Shown: positions 6,383 to 14,418 of the stretch, piece after piece | Layout of the letters: each line of letters opens with the position of its first letter | Position numbering within the stretch: the first letter of the stretch is position 1 | Origin: Thioclava dalianensis | GTDB taxonomy: Bacteria; Pseudomonadota; Alphaproteobacteria; Rhodobacterales; Rhodobacteraceae | DNA: 64,000 bases | Assembly: GCF_000715505.1 (NCBI RefSeq) | Contig: NZ_JHEH01000018.1 | Coordinates: 1 to 64,000 of the forward strand | Direction: 5' to 3' | Program-made: the position numbers and the translations under genes | Notes under the pieces: generated by a model | Databases searched by the model: none | What the model was told of the DNA's origin: nothing | The model's input: the letters and a program-made list of their open reading frames with translations, nothing else

Positions 6383-8182
6383 TCACTCATCCATCTTGAG
6401 CGCAGCGATAAAGGCGGATTGCGGGATCTCGACCTTGCCGAATTGCCGCATCTTCTTCTTACCGGCCTTTTGCTTCTCCAGAAGCTTCTTCTTCCGGGTC
6501 GCATCGCCGCCATAGCATTTCGCGGTCACGTCCTTGCGCATCGCGGAGAGGGTCTCACGGGCGATGACGCGGCCACCGATGGCGGCTTGGATCGGGATCT
6601 TGAACATGTGGCGCGGGATCAGATCCTTGAGCTTTTCGCACATCGCGCGGCCCCGGCTGTCGGCGCGGTCGCGGTGGACCATGATCGAGAGCGCATCCAC
6701 CGGCTCGTCATTCACGAGGATCGACATCTTCACGAGGAAATCTTCGCGATAGCCGGTGATCTGGTAGTCGAAGCTGGCATAGCCCTTGGTCACGGATTTC
6801 AGGCGATCGTAGAAGTCGAACACCACCTCGGCCAGCGGCAGGTCATAGACCACCATCGCGCGCGAGCCCGCATAGGTCAGATCCATCTGGATGCCGCGGC
6901 GGTCCTGGCACAGCTTGAGCACATCGCCCAGATATTCGTCGGGCACGAGGATCGTGGCCTTGATGCGCGGCTCCTCGATGTGATCGACATAAGTCAGATC
7001 GGGCATATCGGCGGGGTTGTGCAGATCGAGCACCTCGCCGTCTTTCATGTGCAGCTTGAACACCACCGAGGGCGCGGTCGTGATCAGGTCCAGATCGTAT
7101 TCGCGCTCCAACCGGTCGCGGATCACCTCAAGGTGCAAAAGCCCAAGGAAGCCGCAGCGAAAGCCAAAACCAAGCGCGGCCGAAGTTTCCATCTCCGAGC
7201 TGAAGCTTGCATCATTGAGTTGCAGCTTCTCGATGGCGTCGCGCAGCGCTTCGAAATCATTGGCATCGACCGGAAAGAGGCCACAGAACACCACCGGGAT
7301 CGAGGGTTTGAAGCCCGGCAGGGCCGCCGCGCAGGGCTTTTTCTCATGGGTGATCGTGTCGCCGACCTTGGTGTCGCGCACCTGTTTGATCGAGGCGGTG
7401 AAAACCCCGATCTCACCCGGACCCAGTTCCGGGATATCGACCATCTGCGGCTTGAGCACGGCCAGGCGGTCGAGCTTATAGGTCGCCGCCGACTTCATCA
7501 TCTTGATCTGGTCGCCCTTCTTGATCACGCCATCCATGACGCGGATCAGAACGACGACGCCGAGATAGCTGTCATACCAGCTATCAACCAGCATCGCCTT
7601 GAGCGGCTTATCACGGTCGCCCACCGGCGCGGGCAGACGTTGCACGATCGCCTCAAGCACATCGGGAATGCCAAGGCCGGTTTTGGCCGAGATCATCACG
7701 GACTCCGACGCGTCGATCCCGATCACATCCTCGATCTGCTCTTTGACGCGCTCGGGCTCGGCCGCGGGCAGGTCGATCTTGTTAAGCACGGGCACGATCT
7801 CATGATCGGCATCAATCGCCTGATAGACATTGGCGAGCGTCTGGGCCTCGACACCTTGGCTGGCATCGACAACCAAAAGGGAGCCCTCGACCGCCTGCAT
7901 CGAGCGCGAGACTTCATAGGCGAAGTCCACGTGGCCGGGCGTGTCGATGAGGTTGAGCACATAGGTGTGCCCGTCCTGCGCCGGATAATCGATGCGCACG
8001 GAATTCGCCTTGATGGTGATCCCGCGCTCGCGCTCGATATCCATCGCGTCGAGCATCTGGGCTTTCATATCCCGTTCGGCCACCGTCCCGGTCAGCTGGA
8101 TCAGCCGGTCGGCGAGGGTGGATTTGCCGTGGTCGATATGAGCCACGATGGAGAAGTTGCGGATGCGCTGAATATCGGTCAT
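6383..8182 (-). CDS. lepA: elongation factor 4 (LepA), ribosome-associated GTPase
   Basis: A 599-residue translational GTPase, exactly the length of the E. coli protein. G1 motif AHIDHGKST (residues 14-22), followed by the EF-G-like domains and the LepA-specific C-terminal domain with [15 protein letters not shown] and [11 protein letters not shown]. It acts on ribosomes, where it has been linked to back-translocation and to subunit biogenesis. I set the start at the ATG at 8182, in front of [10 protein letters not shown], the usual N terminus; 65 further in-frame codons upstream have no LepA similarity. Divergent from the copper chaperone gene. Confidence 0.97.
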   Translation of the reverse strand: MTDIQRIRNFSIVAHIDHGKSTLADRLIQLTGTVAERDMKAQMLDAMDIERERGITIKANSVRIDYPAQDGHTYVLNLIDTPGHVDFAYEVSRSMQAVEGSLLVVDASQGVEAQTLANVYQAIDADHEIVPVLNKIDLPAAEPERVKEQIEDVIGIDASESVMISAKTGLGIPDVLEAIVQRLPAPVGDRDKPLKAMLVDSWYDSYLGVVVLIRVMDGVIKKGDQIKMMKSAATYKLDRLAVLKPQMVDIPELGPGEIGVFTASIKQVRDTKVGDTITHEKKPCAAALPGFKPSIPVVFCGLFPVDANDFEALRDAIEKLQLNDASFSSEMETSAALGFGFRCGFLGLLHLEVIRDRLEREYDLDLITTAPSVVFKLHMKDGEVLDLHNPADMPDLTYVDHIEEPRIKATILVPDEYLGDVLKLCQDRRGIQMDLTYAGSRAMVVYDLPLAEVVFDFYDRLKSVTKGYASFDYQITGYREDFLVKMSILVNDEPVDALSIMVHRDRADSRGRAMCEKLKDLIPRHMFKIPIQAAIGGRVIARETLSAMRKDVTAKCYGGDATRKKKLLEKQKAGKKKMRQFGKVEIPQSAFIAALKMDE

Positions 8183-8358
8183 GGCGCGCGTATACATTGG
8201 AACATCTGGGCCGGGAAGAGGGATTGAGCGCATCCGCTGACTTGGCGCGTCGAAAAGTGAGAGGCGCGCGCGGCCTTGCGGCGCACGGGCGCGCAAAGGC
8301 TTGACCTGAGACCTGCCGCAGCCCAGATCTGACGCATCACATCCAGGAGGCTCCAGCA

Positions 8359-8547
8359 ATGATCTACTCCGTCCCAAACATGACCTGCGCGCATTGCAAA
8401 GCGGCCATCGAATCTGCCATCGAAGAGGTCGGCGGCAAGGCCGATGTCTATCTTGAAGACCTTGAGATCGAGGTGAGCGGCCTGCCCGAGGCCACCGTTC
8501 TGAGCGCTCTGAAGGCCGCAGGTTACCCCGCCACTCCCACCGAGTAA
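8359..8547 (+). CDS. heavy-metal-associated domain copper chaperone
   Basis: A 62-residue single HMA domain (CopZ/Atx1 type, beta-alpha-beta-beta-alpha-beta). The copper(I) site is MTCAHC, with Cys10 and Cys13. It starts directly with the first beta strand ([10 protein letters not shown]) and ends at [10 protein letters not shown], so there is no fusion partner. AGGAGG lies 7-10 bases before the ATG. Such chaperones hand Cu(I) to CopA-type ATPases in the cytoplasm; no such ATPase is in this window. A PCu(A)C chaperone gene lies 3.4 kb downstream. Confidence 0.93.
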   Translation: MIYSVPNMTCAHCKAAIESAIEEVGGKADVYLEDLEIEVSGLPEATVLSALKAAGYPATPTE

Positions 8548-8566
8548 GATTGCGCAGGCCCCGTCA

Positions 8567-8636
8567 CCGCAATGTGTTCCCCACATATTGCGGCGCTGTG
8601 AGAGGGAACAGCCACTTGTGGAAAACAGGTTCCCTC
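8567..8636. other. two consecutive inverted repeats, possible structured RNA
   Basis: First repeat: CCGCAATGTG against CACATATTGCGG (8567-8593, 2-base bulge, TTCC loop). Second: GAGGGAAC (8602-8609) against GTTCCCTC (8629-8636), with a smaller CCAC/GTGG hairpin inside. Neither is followed by a T run on either strand. The segment lies between the copper chaperone gene and the next secreted-protein gene. Confidence 0.4.
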
Positions 8637-8682
8637 GCGCCCGTGTGACTCGCTCATTTGCCCTGCCTACATTGCCCCAACA

Positions 8683-8697
8683 TTAAATTTGCGTTAG
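8683..8697. promoter_or_regulatory. near-consensus CtrA-type site
   Basis: TTAA (8683-8686), 7-base spacer and TTAG (8694-8697): one mismatch to TTAA-N7-TTAA. It is 60 bases upstream of the start of the next gene. Confidence 0.3.
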
Positions 8698-8757
8698 CAT
8701 TTTGCGCATTGAGGCAACGAACTGGCGAGAACAGCCGGTCGAAAAAAGGGCAGTGAC

Positions 8758-9069
8758 ATGACTTTCAAGACGACACTCGGATTGTGTGCATTTGGCGCAG
8801 CGATGGGCTTTGTCTCCATGGCGGCCGCAGGGCCGATCGACAACGCCTGCATGAAAGCCGGTCGCACGACGAATGCGAGCATGTGCAGCTGCATCCAGCA
8901 GGTCGCTGACATGACGCTCAGCAACCGCGACCAGCGCCGCGCGGCCAACTTCTTCCACGATCCCGACCGCGCGCAGGATGTGCGGATGTCGGACAGCCAG
9001 TCGGATAACGACTTCTGGGATCGCTACAAGAAATTCGCCTCCGCGGCGGAAGGCTTCTGCCAGCAATAA
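8758..9069 (+). CDS. small secreted hypothetical protein
   Basis: A 103-residue protein with a signal peptide (hydrophobic core LGLCAFGAAMGFVSMAAA, cleavage expected near residue 24). The mature part is about 80 residues with four cysteines (NAC, MCSC, GFC), which suggests a disulfide-bonded periplasmic protein. Segment SNRDQRRAANFFHDPDRAQ is polar and helical. This looks like a family conserved in Rhodobacteraceae with no known function. The leader contains a weak GGGCAG ribosome-binding site 5 bases before the ATG. Confidence 0.8.
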   Translation: MTFKTTLGLCAFGAAMGFVSMAAAGPIDNACMKAGRTTNASMCSCIQQVADMTLSNRDQRRAANFFHDPDRAQDVRMSDSQSDNDFWDRYKKFASAAEGFCQQ

Positions 9070-9102
9070 CCCTAGCGCCCGTTGCAGAGTCGACCGGCGG
9101 CT

Positions 9103-9558
9103 TCAGGCCTCCCGGTCGGCCAGCAGATCGGCCACAAGCGCCTCGGCCCCCGCTTCGATCTGATCGAGGGCCGCATCGAAATCACGCGTGAAATAGGGGT
9201 CGGACACATCGCCACCGCCCCGGCGCGCATCGAGAAACATCCGCACCTCGGCCCGCGCGCCTTTCGGTGAGCGGTCCAGCGCATCGCGCAAATTATTCTC
9301 ATCCATCGCCAGAATGAAATCAGCTTTTGCGAAATCGGCCTCATTGAGCTGACGCGCGCGCAGCGTGCTCAGATCATAGCCGCGCGCTTGGGCGGCCTTG
9401 ATCATCGGCCCATAGGGCGGCTCTCCGGCATGCCAATCGCCCGTTCCGGCGCTGTCGAACTCGATATCGAGACCGGCCACGCGCGCTTTTTCACGGGTGA
9501 TCGCCTCTGCGGCGGGCGAGCGGCAGATGTTGCCAAGACAGAGAAACAAGATACGCAT
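9103..9558 (-). CDS. low-molecular-weight protein-tyrosine phosphatase
   Basis: A 151-residue phosphatase. The N-terminal signature CLGNICRS (nucleophile Cys7, Arg13 in the CX5R loop) and the C-terminal general-acid motif SDPY are both present. The enzyme removes phosphate from tyrosine residues, or belongs to the arsenate-reductase-like branch of the same fold; no ars genes are next to it. Its start codon is only 27 bases from that of the divergent cobB, so the two promoters must overlap the opposite gene or each other. Confidence 0.94.
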   Translation of the reverse strand: MRILFLCLGNICRSPAAEAITREKARVAGLDIEFDSAGTGDWHAGEPPYGPMIKAAQARGYDLSTLRARQLNEADFAKADFILAMDENNLRDALDRSPKGARAEVRMFLDARRGGGDVSDPYFTRDFDAALDQIEAGAEALVADLLADREA

Positions 9559-9585
9559 GGGGTTGTTGTAGCGAAAGGAGCGGAG

Positions 9586-10275
9586 ATGGCCAAGATCGTG
9601 ATATTGACGGGCGCCGGGATTTCAGTCGAGAGCGGCATTCGGACCTTTCGCGCCTCGGACGGGCTCTGGGAAGACCACAGGATCGAGGATGTCGCAACGC
9701 CCGAGGGCTTTGAGAGCGACCCCGATCTGGTTCACCAATTCTACAACGCTCGCCGGGCCGCCGCACGGGCCGCGCAGCCCAACGCCGCCCATAGCGCCTT
9801 GGCTGCACTTGAGGCCGACTCCACCCATGAGGTGCTGATCATCACCCAGAATGTCGATGATCTGCATGAGCGCGCGGGATCGACACGTGTCGTTCATATG
9901 CACGGCTCGCTCTTTGGCGCGCTGTGCCATGCCTGCGGGCATCGCTGGCCTGCGCCTCAGACGATGGCGCGCACGGATGCCTGCCCCGAATGCGGCGCGC
10001 AGGCGAGCCGCCCCGATATCGTCTGGTTCGGCGAGATGCCCTACCGGATGGAAGAGATCGTGCGCGGCCTTGAGGCGGCGGATCTGTTTGTCTCGATCGG
10101 AACCTCGGGCAATGTCTACCCGGCGGCGGGCTTCGTGCAAGAAGCGCGCGCCGCCGGGATCGAAACGCTGGAGCTGAACCTTGAGCCATCGGCGGGCACG
10201 CGAATGTTCACCGAGGCCCGCCACGGCCCCGCGACCAAGATCGTGCCCGAATGGGTGGCGCAAATCTCGGGCTGA
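9586..10275 (+). CDS. cobB: NAD-dependent protein deacylase (sirtuin)
   Basis: A 229-residue class III sirtuin. NAD site TGAGISVESGIRTFR (residues 8-22), TQNVDDLHERAGS, catalytic His106 in HMHG and a zinc ribbon Cys114, Cys117, Cys133, Cys136. Tyr53 and Arg56 (FYNARR) form the Y-x-x-R pair that recognises acidic acyl groups, so desuccinylase as well as deacetylase activity is expected. It reverses lysine acylation, including that of acetyl-CoA synthetase. Start chosen at the ATG at 9586 because of AAAGGAG just upstream; 66 further upstream codons are antisense to the phosphatase gene. Confidence 0.95.
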   Translation: MAKIVILTGAGISVESGIRTFRASDGLWEDHRIEDVATPEGFESDPDLVHQFYNARRAAARAAQPNAAHSALAALEADSTHEVLIITQNVDDLHERAGSTRVVHMHGSLFGALCHACGHRWPAPQTMARTDACPECGAQASRPDIVWFGEMPYRMEEIVRGLEAADLFVSIGTSGNVYPAAGFVQEARAAGIETLELNLEPSAGTRMFTEARHGPATKIVPEWVAQISG

Positions 10276-10282
10276 GCGCCCC

Positions 10283-10495
10283 TCACTGCCGCCAATAGGA
10301 GGGCGCATCCCAATAGGGGCGCTCCGCTTCGCGGCACGCCTCCTGCGCGCTCAGCCCGATATCTTCAAGCCCGTCACGGCTGAGACGCGACAGGGCGCGG
10401 CGGCTGCGGCGCAGCTCACGCATCAGGCGCAATCGGCGCGTCAGGCCAAGGGTGGCGCGGCGGGGCTGCAAAAAGAGCCAGAGTGCTTGGGTCAT
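10283..10495 (-). CDS. DUF1127 protein
   Basis: A 70-residue basic protein with the DUF1127 core RRSRRALSRLSRDGLEDIGLS. Small DUF1127 proteins of alphaproteobacteria bind RNA or are involved in phosphate and stress responses (for example CcaF1 in Rhodobacter sphaeroides). Length and basic N terminus fit the longer members of the family. AAGGA lies 9 bases before the ATG. It is convergent with cobB, 7 bases apart, so no CcsR-like small RNA cluster can fit in its 3' region. Confidence 0.85.
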   Translation of the reverse strand: MTQALWLFLQPRRATLGLTRRLRLMRELRRSRRALSRLSRDGLEDIGLSAQEACREAERPYWDAPSYWRQ

Positions 10496-10612
10496 CGCGA
10501 ACGTCCTTCATCTGTGAGAGCTGCGTCTCCCGGCAACCTGCCGCATTGACCGGGGCTCTCGTTTCGATGACGCTCGAAACATCTGCGCGCAGCCCAAGCT
10601 TAGGCTCACCTC

Positions 10613-11335
10613 ATGACCAACGGACCCGACATCGCCAGCATTGCCGCCCTGATCGCCGATCCGGCGCGGGCGCTGATGCTCAACGCCCTGATGGCCGGGC
10701 GCGCGCTGAGCGCGGGCGAGCTGGCCGGGATCGCGGGAATCGCCCCTTCAACGGCCTCCTCCCATCTGGCGCGGCTGAGCGCGGGCGGGCTGGTCGCCAT
10801 GCGCCAGCAGGGGCGGCATCGCTATTTCGAGATCTCTGGAAGCGCGGCGGTCGAACTGCTCGAATCGCTGATGCGATTCTCGACGGTGACCCTGCCCCGG
10901 CTTGGGCCGCGCGACGCGGATCTGCGCGAGGCGCGGCTGTGCTACAATCACCTTGCCGGACGGGCGGGCGTTGCGCTTTATGACGGTCTGATCGCGCGCG
11001 GCGCGCTCTGCCCCGGGCATGACGGTCCGGAGCTGACCGAAACCGGGCGCGCCTTTGTCCAGACGCTCGGCATTGATCTTTCGGCCAAGACGTTCAAAAG
11101 ACCCCCGATCTGCCGCTCCTGCCTCGATTGGTCGGAGCGCCGCAGCCATCTGGGCGGCGCGCTTGGCCGCGCCCTTTGGGAAGCGATCGCCACCAAAAGA
11201 TGGGCCCGGCAATGCGGCGATAGCCGCGTGGTGAGGTTCACTCCCGAAGGTCAACGCCGCTTTGCGCAGCTCCTTGCACCAAAAACTTCAATGCAGGGCG
11301 GGAAATCCGGGCAAAAACCGCGCCTGCCCGCTTGA
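10613..11335 (+). CDS. ArsR-type winged-helix transcriptional regulator
   Basis: A 240-residue regulator. Residues about 8-80 are an ArsR/HTH_20 winged helix (LIADPARALMLNALMAGR, then APSTASSHLARLSAGGLV as recognition helix). The C-terminal two thirds are unusual for ArsR and hold a CRSC pair (ICRSCLDWSERR), which might bind metal or sense redox state. No target operon is adjacent: the flanking genes are a DUF1127 gene and rpmB. The start ATG at 10613 follows TCACCTC, so there is no clear ribosome-binding site. Confidence 0.85.
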   Translation: MTNGPDIASIAALIADPARALMLNALMAGRALSAGELAGIAGIAPSTASSHLARLSAGGLVAMRQQGRHRYFEISGSAAVELLESLMRFSTVTLPRLGPRDADLREARLCYNHLAGRAGVALYDGLIARGALCPGHDGPELTETGRAFVQTLGIDLSAKTFKRPPICRSCLDWSERRSHLGGALGRALWEAIATKRWARQCGDSRVVRFTPEGQRRFAQLLAPKTSMQGGKSGQKPRLPA

Positions 11336-11464
11336 CGCGAGGCTGCTTTGGACGTATCCCCCGCCAACAGATTTCTGGGCGCTGCCTGACGCGGCGCCTT
11401 TCTATGTTGGGGCCTGAGCGCGATTCGTAAGCGTTGGCCGGGTAAGAAACAAAGGAAGAATGCC

Positions 11465-11752
11465 ATGTCGCGCGTTTGCGAACTGACCGGCAAGGGCCCG
11501 ATCACGGGCAACAAAGTGAGCCACGCGAACAACAAATCGCGTCGTCGCTTCCTGCCGAACCTCAATGATGTCACCCTGATCTCGGACGTTCTGGGCCAAA
11601 GCTACAAGCTGCGCGTCTCCGCAGCCGGGCTGCGCTCGGTCGACCACCGTGGCGGCCTCGACGCCTACCTTGGCAAAGCCAAGGATGCCGAGCTGTCGGA
11701 CAAAGCGCTGAAGATCAAGAAAGCCATTGCCAAGGCTCAAGCACCCGCCTGA
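11465..11752 (+). CDS. rpmB: 50S ribosomal protein L28
   Basis: A 95-residue L28, as usual for alphaproteobacteria. Start [16 protein letters not shown], then [16 protein letters not shown] and [14 protein letters not shown] are typical. It binds 23S rRNA near the tRNA exit region. AAAGGAAG precedes the ATG and a strong terminator follows, so the gene is probably monocistronic. Confidence 0.98.
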   Translation: MSRVCELTGKGPITGNKVSHANNKSRRRFLPNLNDVTLISDVLGQSYKLRVSAAGLRSVDHRGGLDAYLGKAKDAELSDKALKIKKAIAKAQAPA

Positions 11753-11776
11753 GCTTTCGCAAGCGTATGAGTTTGG

Positions 11777-11806
11777 AACCCCGTGCCCTTGGCGCGGGGT
11801 TTTTCC
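11777..11806 (+). terminator. intrinsic terminator of rpmB
   Basis: AACCCCGTGCC / GGCGCGGGGTT stem of 11 bp (one G-U pair), CTT loop, then TTTT. It follows the rpmB stop by 24 bases. Confidence 0.92.
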
Positions 11807-11939
11807 ATGTGTTCCCTTGGCATCATCGGCCCCAGCCGCGACTATTCACCACAGGGAATCACGCGACATGACGGCCTAGCCTCATCACGTCGCCGTGAAT
11901 TTTCGCGACGGATCGTCGATTTCGGAGGAGACTTAACTG

Positions 11940-12542
11940 ATGCGAAAGATCTTGCTTGCCGCAGCACTGAGCGCTTGTGCTGCCATCCCCGCCTTTGCCC
12001 AACAGATCGAAGTGATTGATCCCTATGCGCGGGTCTCCACGCCGATGTCGAAATCCGGGGCCGCCTTCATGGAGATCAAGAACGTCACCGACCGTGATGA
12101 CCGCCTTGTCTCGGCCAGCTCGGATATTGCCGCACGGGTTGAGCTGCACACCCATAACGATCTGGGCAATGGCAAGATGCAGATGGCCGAGGTGAAGGAA
12201 GGCTTCCCGATCCCGGCCCATGGCACGCATATGCTCTCGCGAGGCGGCGATCATGTCATGTTCATGGGACTCACCCACGGCCTAACGCAGGGCGAGCTGG
12301 TACGGGTGACGCTACATTTCGAGAAGGCCGGAGACATGACCATCGAGATCCCGGTCGATCTCAAGCGCGGTCAGGGCATGCTGATGAACGATGCCGCCGA
12401 TCCCCTCTCGCATAGCGAGATGGAGCACAGCGATATGGATCATATCGATATGGATCATGGGGAGATGGATCATGGCGAGATCGAGCACGGCACAATGAGC
12501 CACGGCGAGCACCAGCTCAACAAGACCGAGAGCAATATGTAA
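11940..12542 (+). CDS. periplasmic PCu(A)C copper chaperone with His/Met-rich tail
   Basis: A 200-residue exported protein. Signal peptide residues 1-20 (cleavage after AFA). The PCu(A)C core carries the copper(I) ligands His70, Met82, His105 and Met107, close to the H-x10-M-x21-H-x-M consensus. These chaperones deliver copper to the CuA or CuB centres of cytochrome oxidases. Residues 158-191 are an added tail of seven five-residue units H-x-(D/E)-M-(D/E), giving eight His and five Met: a second metal-binding region rather like those in other copper-handling proteins. GGAGGAG lies before the ATG. Convergent with meaB. Confidence 0.93.
   Translation: MRKILLAAALSACAAIPAFAQQIEVIDPYARVSTPMSKSGAAFMEIKNVTDRDDRLVSASSDIAARVELHTHNDLGNGKMQMAEVKEGFPIPAHGTHMLSRGGDHVMFMGLTHGLTQGELVRVTLHFEKAGDMTIEIPVDLKRGQGMLMNDAADPLSHSEMEHSDMDHIDMDHGEMDHGEIEHGTMSHGEHQLNKTESNM
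12411..12512 (+). repeat. 15-base coding repeat, His/Met tail of the copper chaperone
   Basis: Seven imperfect 15-base units (pattern CAT/CAC-GGC-GAG-ATG-GAT) that code for H-x-(D/E)-M-(D/E) repeats, from residue 158 to 191 of the PCu(A)C protein. Confidence 0.8.
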
Positions 12543-12546
12543 GCGC

Positions 12547-13557
12547 CTAGTCGCGCAACAGGGCCAGCATGCGCGCTGCGGCAGCGGCGGGCGCGCTGTC
12601 CCCTTCGGCCACCGCCGTGCCCAGTGCTTGCATCTGGGCGCGAATCTGCGGGTCTTCGCGCAGACGGGCCAACAGCCCCTCGCGAACCTCGGCCTCGAAC
12701 CAGTGGCGCGCTTGCTCGGCGCGGCGCGTCTCGAAATGCCCCTGCGCGCGCCGCCAATCGGCCAGCGCAGTCATCTCCTCCCACGCCTTATCCAGCCCAT
12801 CCTGCGAGAGCGCAGAGACCGGGAGCGCTTTGGGAAAGCCCTCCGGGTCTTGAGGACGCTTGCGCAACAGATGCAGCGCGCCCGCGTAATCGGCCACGGT
12901 ACGCATCGCGGCGGGTTTGAGATCGCCATCCGCCTTGTTCACAAGGATGATGTCGGCCATCTCCATGATGCCACGCTTGACCCCTTGCAGCTCATCCCCG
13001 CCGCCCGGTGCCATCAGCAGCACGAACAGATCGACCATCTCTGCCACCAGCGTCTCGGATTGTCCGACGCCCACCGTTTCGATCAAGACGACATCGAATT
13101 GCGCCGCCTCGCAAAGCGACACCGCCTCGCGGGTGCGGCGCGCAACGCCGCCCAGATGAGTCTGGCTGGGAGAAGGTCGGATGAAGGCGTTGGGGTCGCG
13201 CGACAGCTGCTCCATTCGGGTCTTATCGCCCAGAATCGAGCCCCCCGAGCGCGCCGAGGACGGATCGACCGCGAGCACCGCCACTCTCAGCCCCTGCCCC
13301 GTGAGACGCAGTCCGAATGCCTCGATAAAGGTCGATTTCCCGACACCCGGCGTGCCCGACAGACCGATCCGGAGGGCTTGGCGCCCCACCCCGGCGAGAG
13401 TGTCGAGCAGTTCTGCGGCCTGCGCCCGGTGATCGGCCCTGCCCGATTCCACAAGCGTGATGGCGCGTGCAAGGGCACGGCGGTCCCCCTCTAGGATGCG
13501 GGGGGCAAGATCGGCGGCAGTCAGTGCGGACATCGGCGGGCTTTCGCTGATTTTCAT
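12547..13557 (-). CDS. meaB: methylmalonyl-CoA mutase-associated GTPase MeaB
   Basis: A G3E-family P-loop GTPase of about 330 residues that protects and reloads the B12-dependent methylmalonyl-CoA mutase. Walker [13 protein letters not shown], switch region [15 protein letters not shown] and NKADGD specificity motif are visible. No mutase genes are in the window. Two starts are possible: ATG at 13557 (336 residues) and ATG at 13533 (328 residues, beginning [14 protein letters not shown]); neither has a good ribosome-binding site, and the shorter form agrees better with family length. Confidence 0.93.
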   Translation of the reverse strand: MKISESPPMSALTAADLAPRILEGDRRALARAITLVESGRADHRAQAAELLDTLAGVGRQALRIGLSGTPGVGKSTFIEAFGLRLTGQGLRVAVLAVDPSSARSGGSILGDKTRMEQLSRDPNAFIRPSPSQTHLGGVARRTREAVSLCEAAQFDVVLIETVGVGQSETLVAEMVDLFVLLMAPGGGDELQGVKRGIMEMADIILVNKADGDLKPAAMRTVADYAGALHLLRKRPQDPEGFPKALPVSALSQDGLDKAWEEMTALADWRRAQGHFETRRAEQARHWFEAEVREGLLARLREDPQIRAQMQALGTAVAEGDSAPAAAAARMLALLRD

Positions 13558-13662
13558 GATCGTGTCAGGTTTGACAAGAAAGGTGAAGTCATCGCGGTTA
13601 CTTGCACGGCGCGCGCGGACTATGTCCAGTGTTAACCCCTCCCAGCCTCGACGAGGACTGTC

Positions 13663-14412
13663 ATGAAGCTGTTTTCATTTTCCACACGCCGTGCCGCGTT
13701 GAGCGTGCCGCTCATTGCCGCGCTGAGCCTGACGCCTATCGTGCCTGCGCGCGCCGATCAATCCGACCAGATCGTGTTTGACGTCGTGCTCAAGGGCATT
13801 CGTGCTGGCGAATTGGCGATCAACGGAAAAATCGTGGGCGATGGCTATGGCGCGAATGGCGTTCTCAAGACCGCGGGTCTCGTCGGGCTGTTTCGCAAGA
13901 TCCGCTATGACGCCACGGTCTCGGGCCATTACGCCAACGGCACCTTCACACCGATGCGCTTTTCGGAGAAGTCCGACACACCGAACAGCAAGGCGACCCA
14001 TGAGATCGTCTACAAGAACGGCACCCCAGTTGCCGTCAGCCGCAATCCGCCGCGCGCACCAAGCGACCGCGACGTCGATCCGGCCAAGCAAACCGGGACG
14101 CTCGACCCGCTGACTGCGCTTTACGCCGTGCTGCGCAATGTCGATACGGCGGATGCCTGCAAGCTCGATGTCAAGATGTATGACGGCGCCAAGCGCTCTC
14201 AGGTGCGGCTGTTCGACCCGCGCCCCGATGGCAAGGGCGTCGTGTGTTCGGGCGAGTATCGCCGATTGGCCGGGTTCTCGAAATCCGATATGGCCGAGAA
14301 AAGCCGCTTTCCCTTCACGCTCTATTACGAGCCGAGCGGTCCGGGCCGCTTGCAGGTCGACCGGATCGAGACCGATACGATCTATGGAAAAGGCAGTCTG
14401 AAACGGCAATAA
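13663..14412 (+). CDS. exported DUF3108 protein
   Basis: A 249-residue periplasmic or outer-membrane-associated protein. Signal peptide to about residue 32 (cleavage after ARA). The rest is the DUF3108 beta-rich domain: [19 protein letters not shown] at the start, then [16 protein letters not shown] and the C-terminal [19 protein letters not shown]3108 proteins have a fold related to lipoprotein-localisation factors; function unknown. GAGGAC precedes the ATG. hrpB follows after 6 bases, so the two are in one operon. Confidence 0.88.
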   Translation: MKLFSFSTRRAALSVPLIAALSLTPIVPARADQSDQIVFDVVLKGIRAGELAINGKIVGDGYGANGVLKTAGLVGLFRKIRYDATVSGHYANGTFTPMRFSEKSDTPNSKATHEIVYKNGTPVAVSRNPPRAPSDRDVDPAKQTGTLDPLTALYAVLRNVDTADACKLDVKMYDGAKRSQVRLFDPRPDGKGVVCSGEYRRLAGFSKSDMAEKSRFPFTLYYEPSGPGRLQVDRIETDTIYGKGSLKRQ

Positions 14413-14418
14413 GGGGGC

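Noticed and set aside
6419-8227. 602-codon plus-strand frame across lepA
   Set aside because: Fully antisense to lepA, which is certain from its GTPase motifs; a shadow caused by GC-rich codon use.
8572-8626. DnaA-box-like sequences (TTCCCCACA, TGTGGAAAA), possible origin
   Set aside because: One and two mismatches to the consensus, both explained by the hairpins, with no cluster and no origin-typical genes near.
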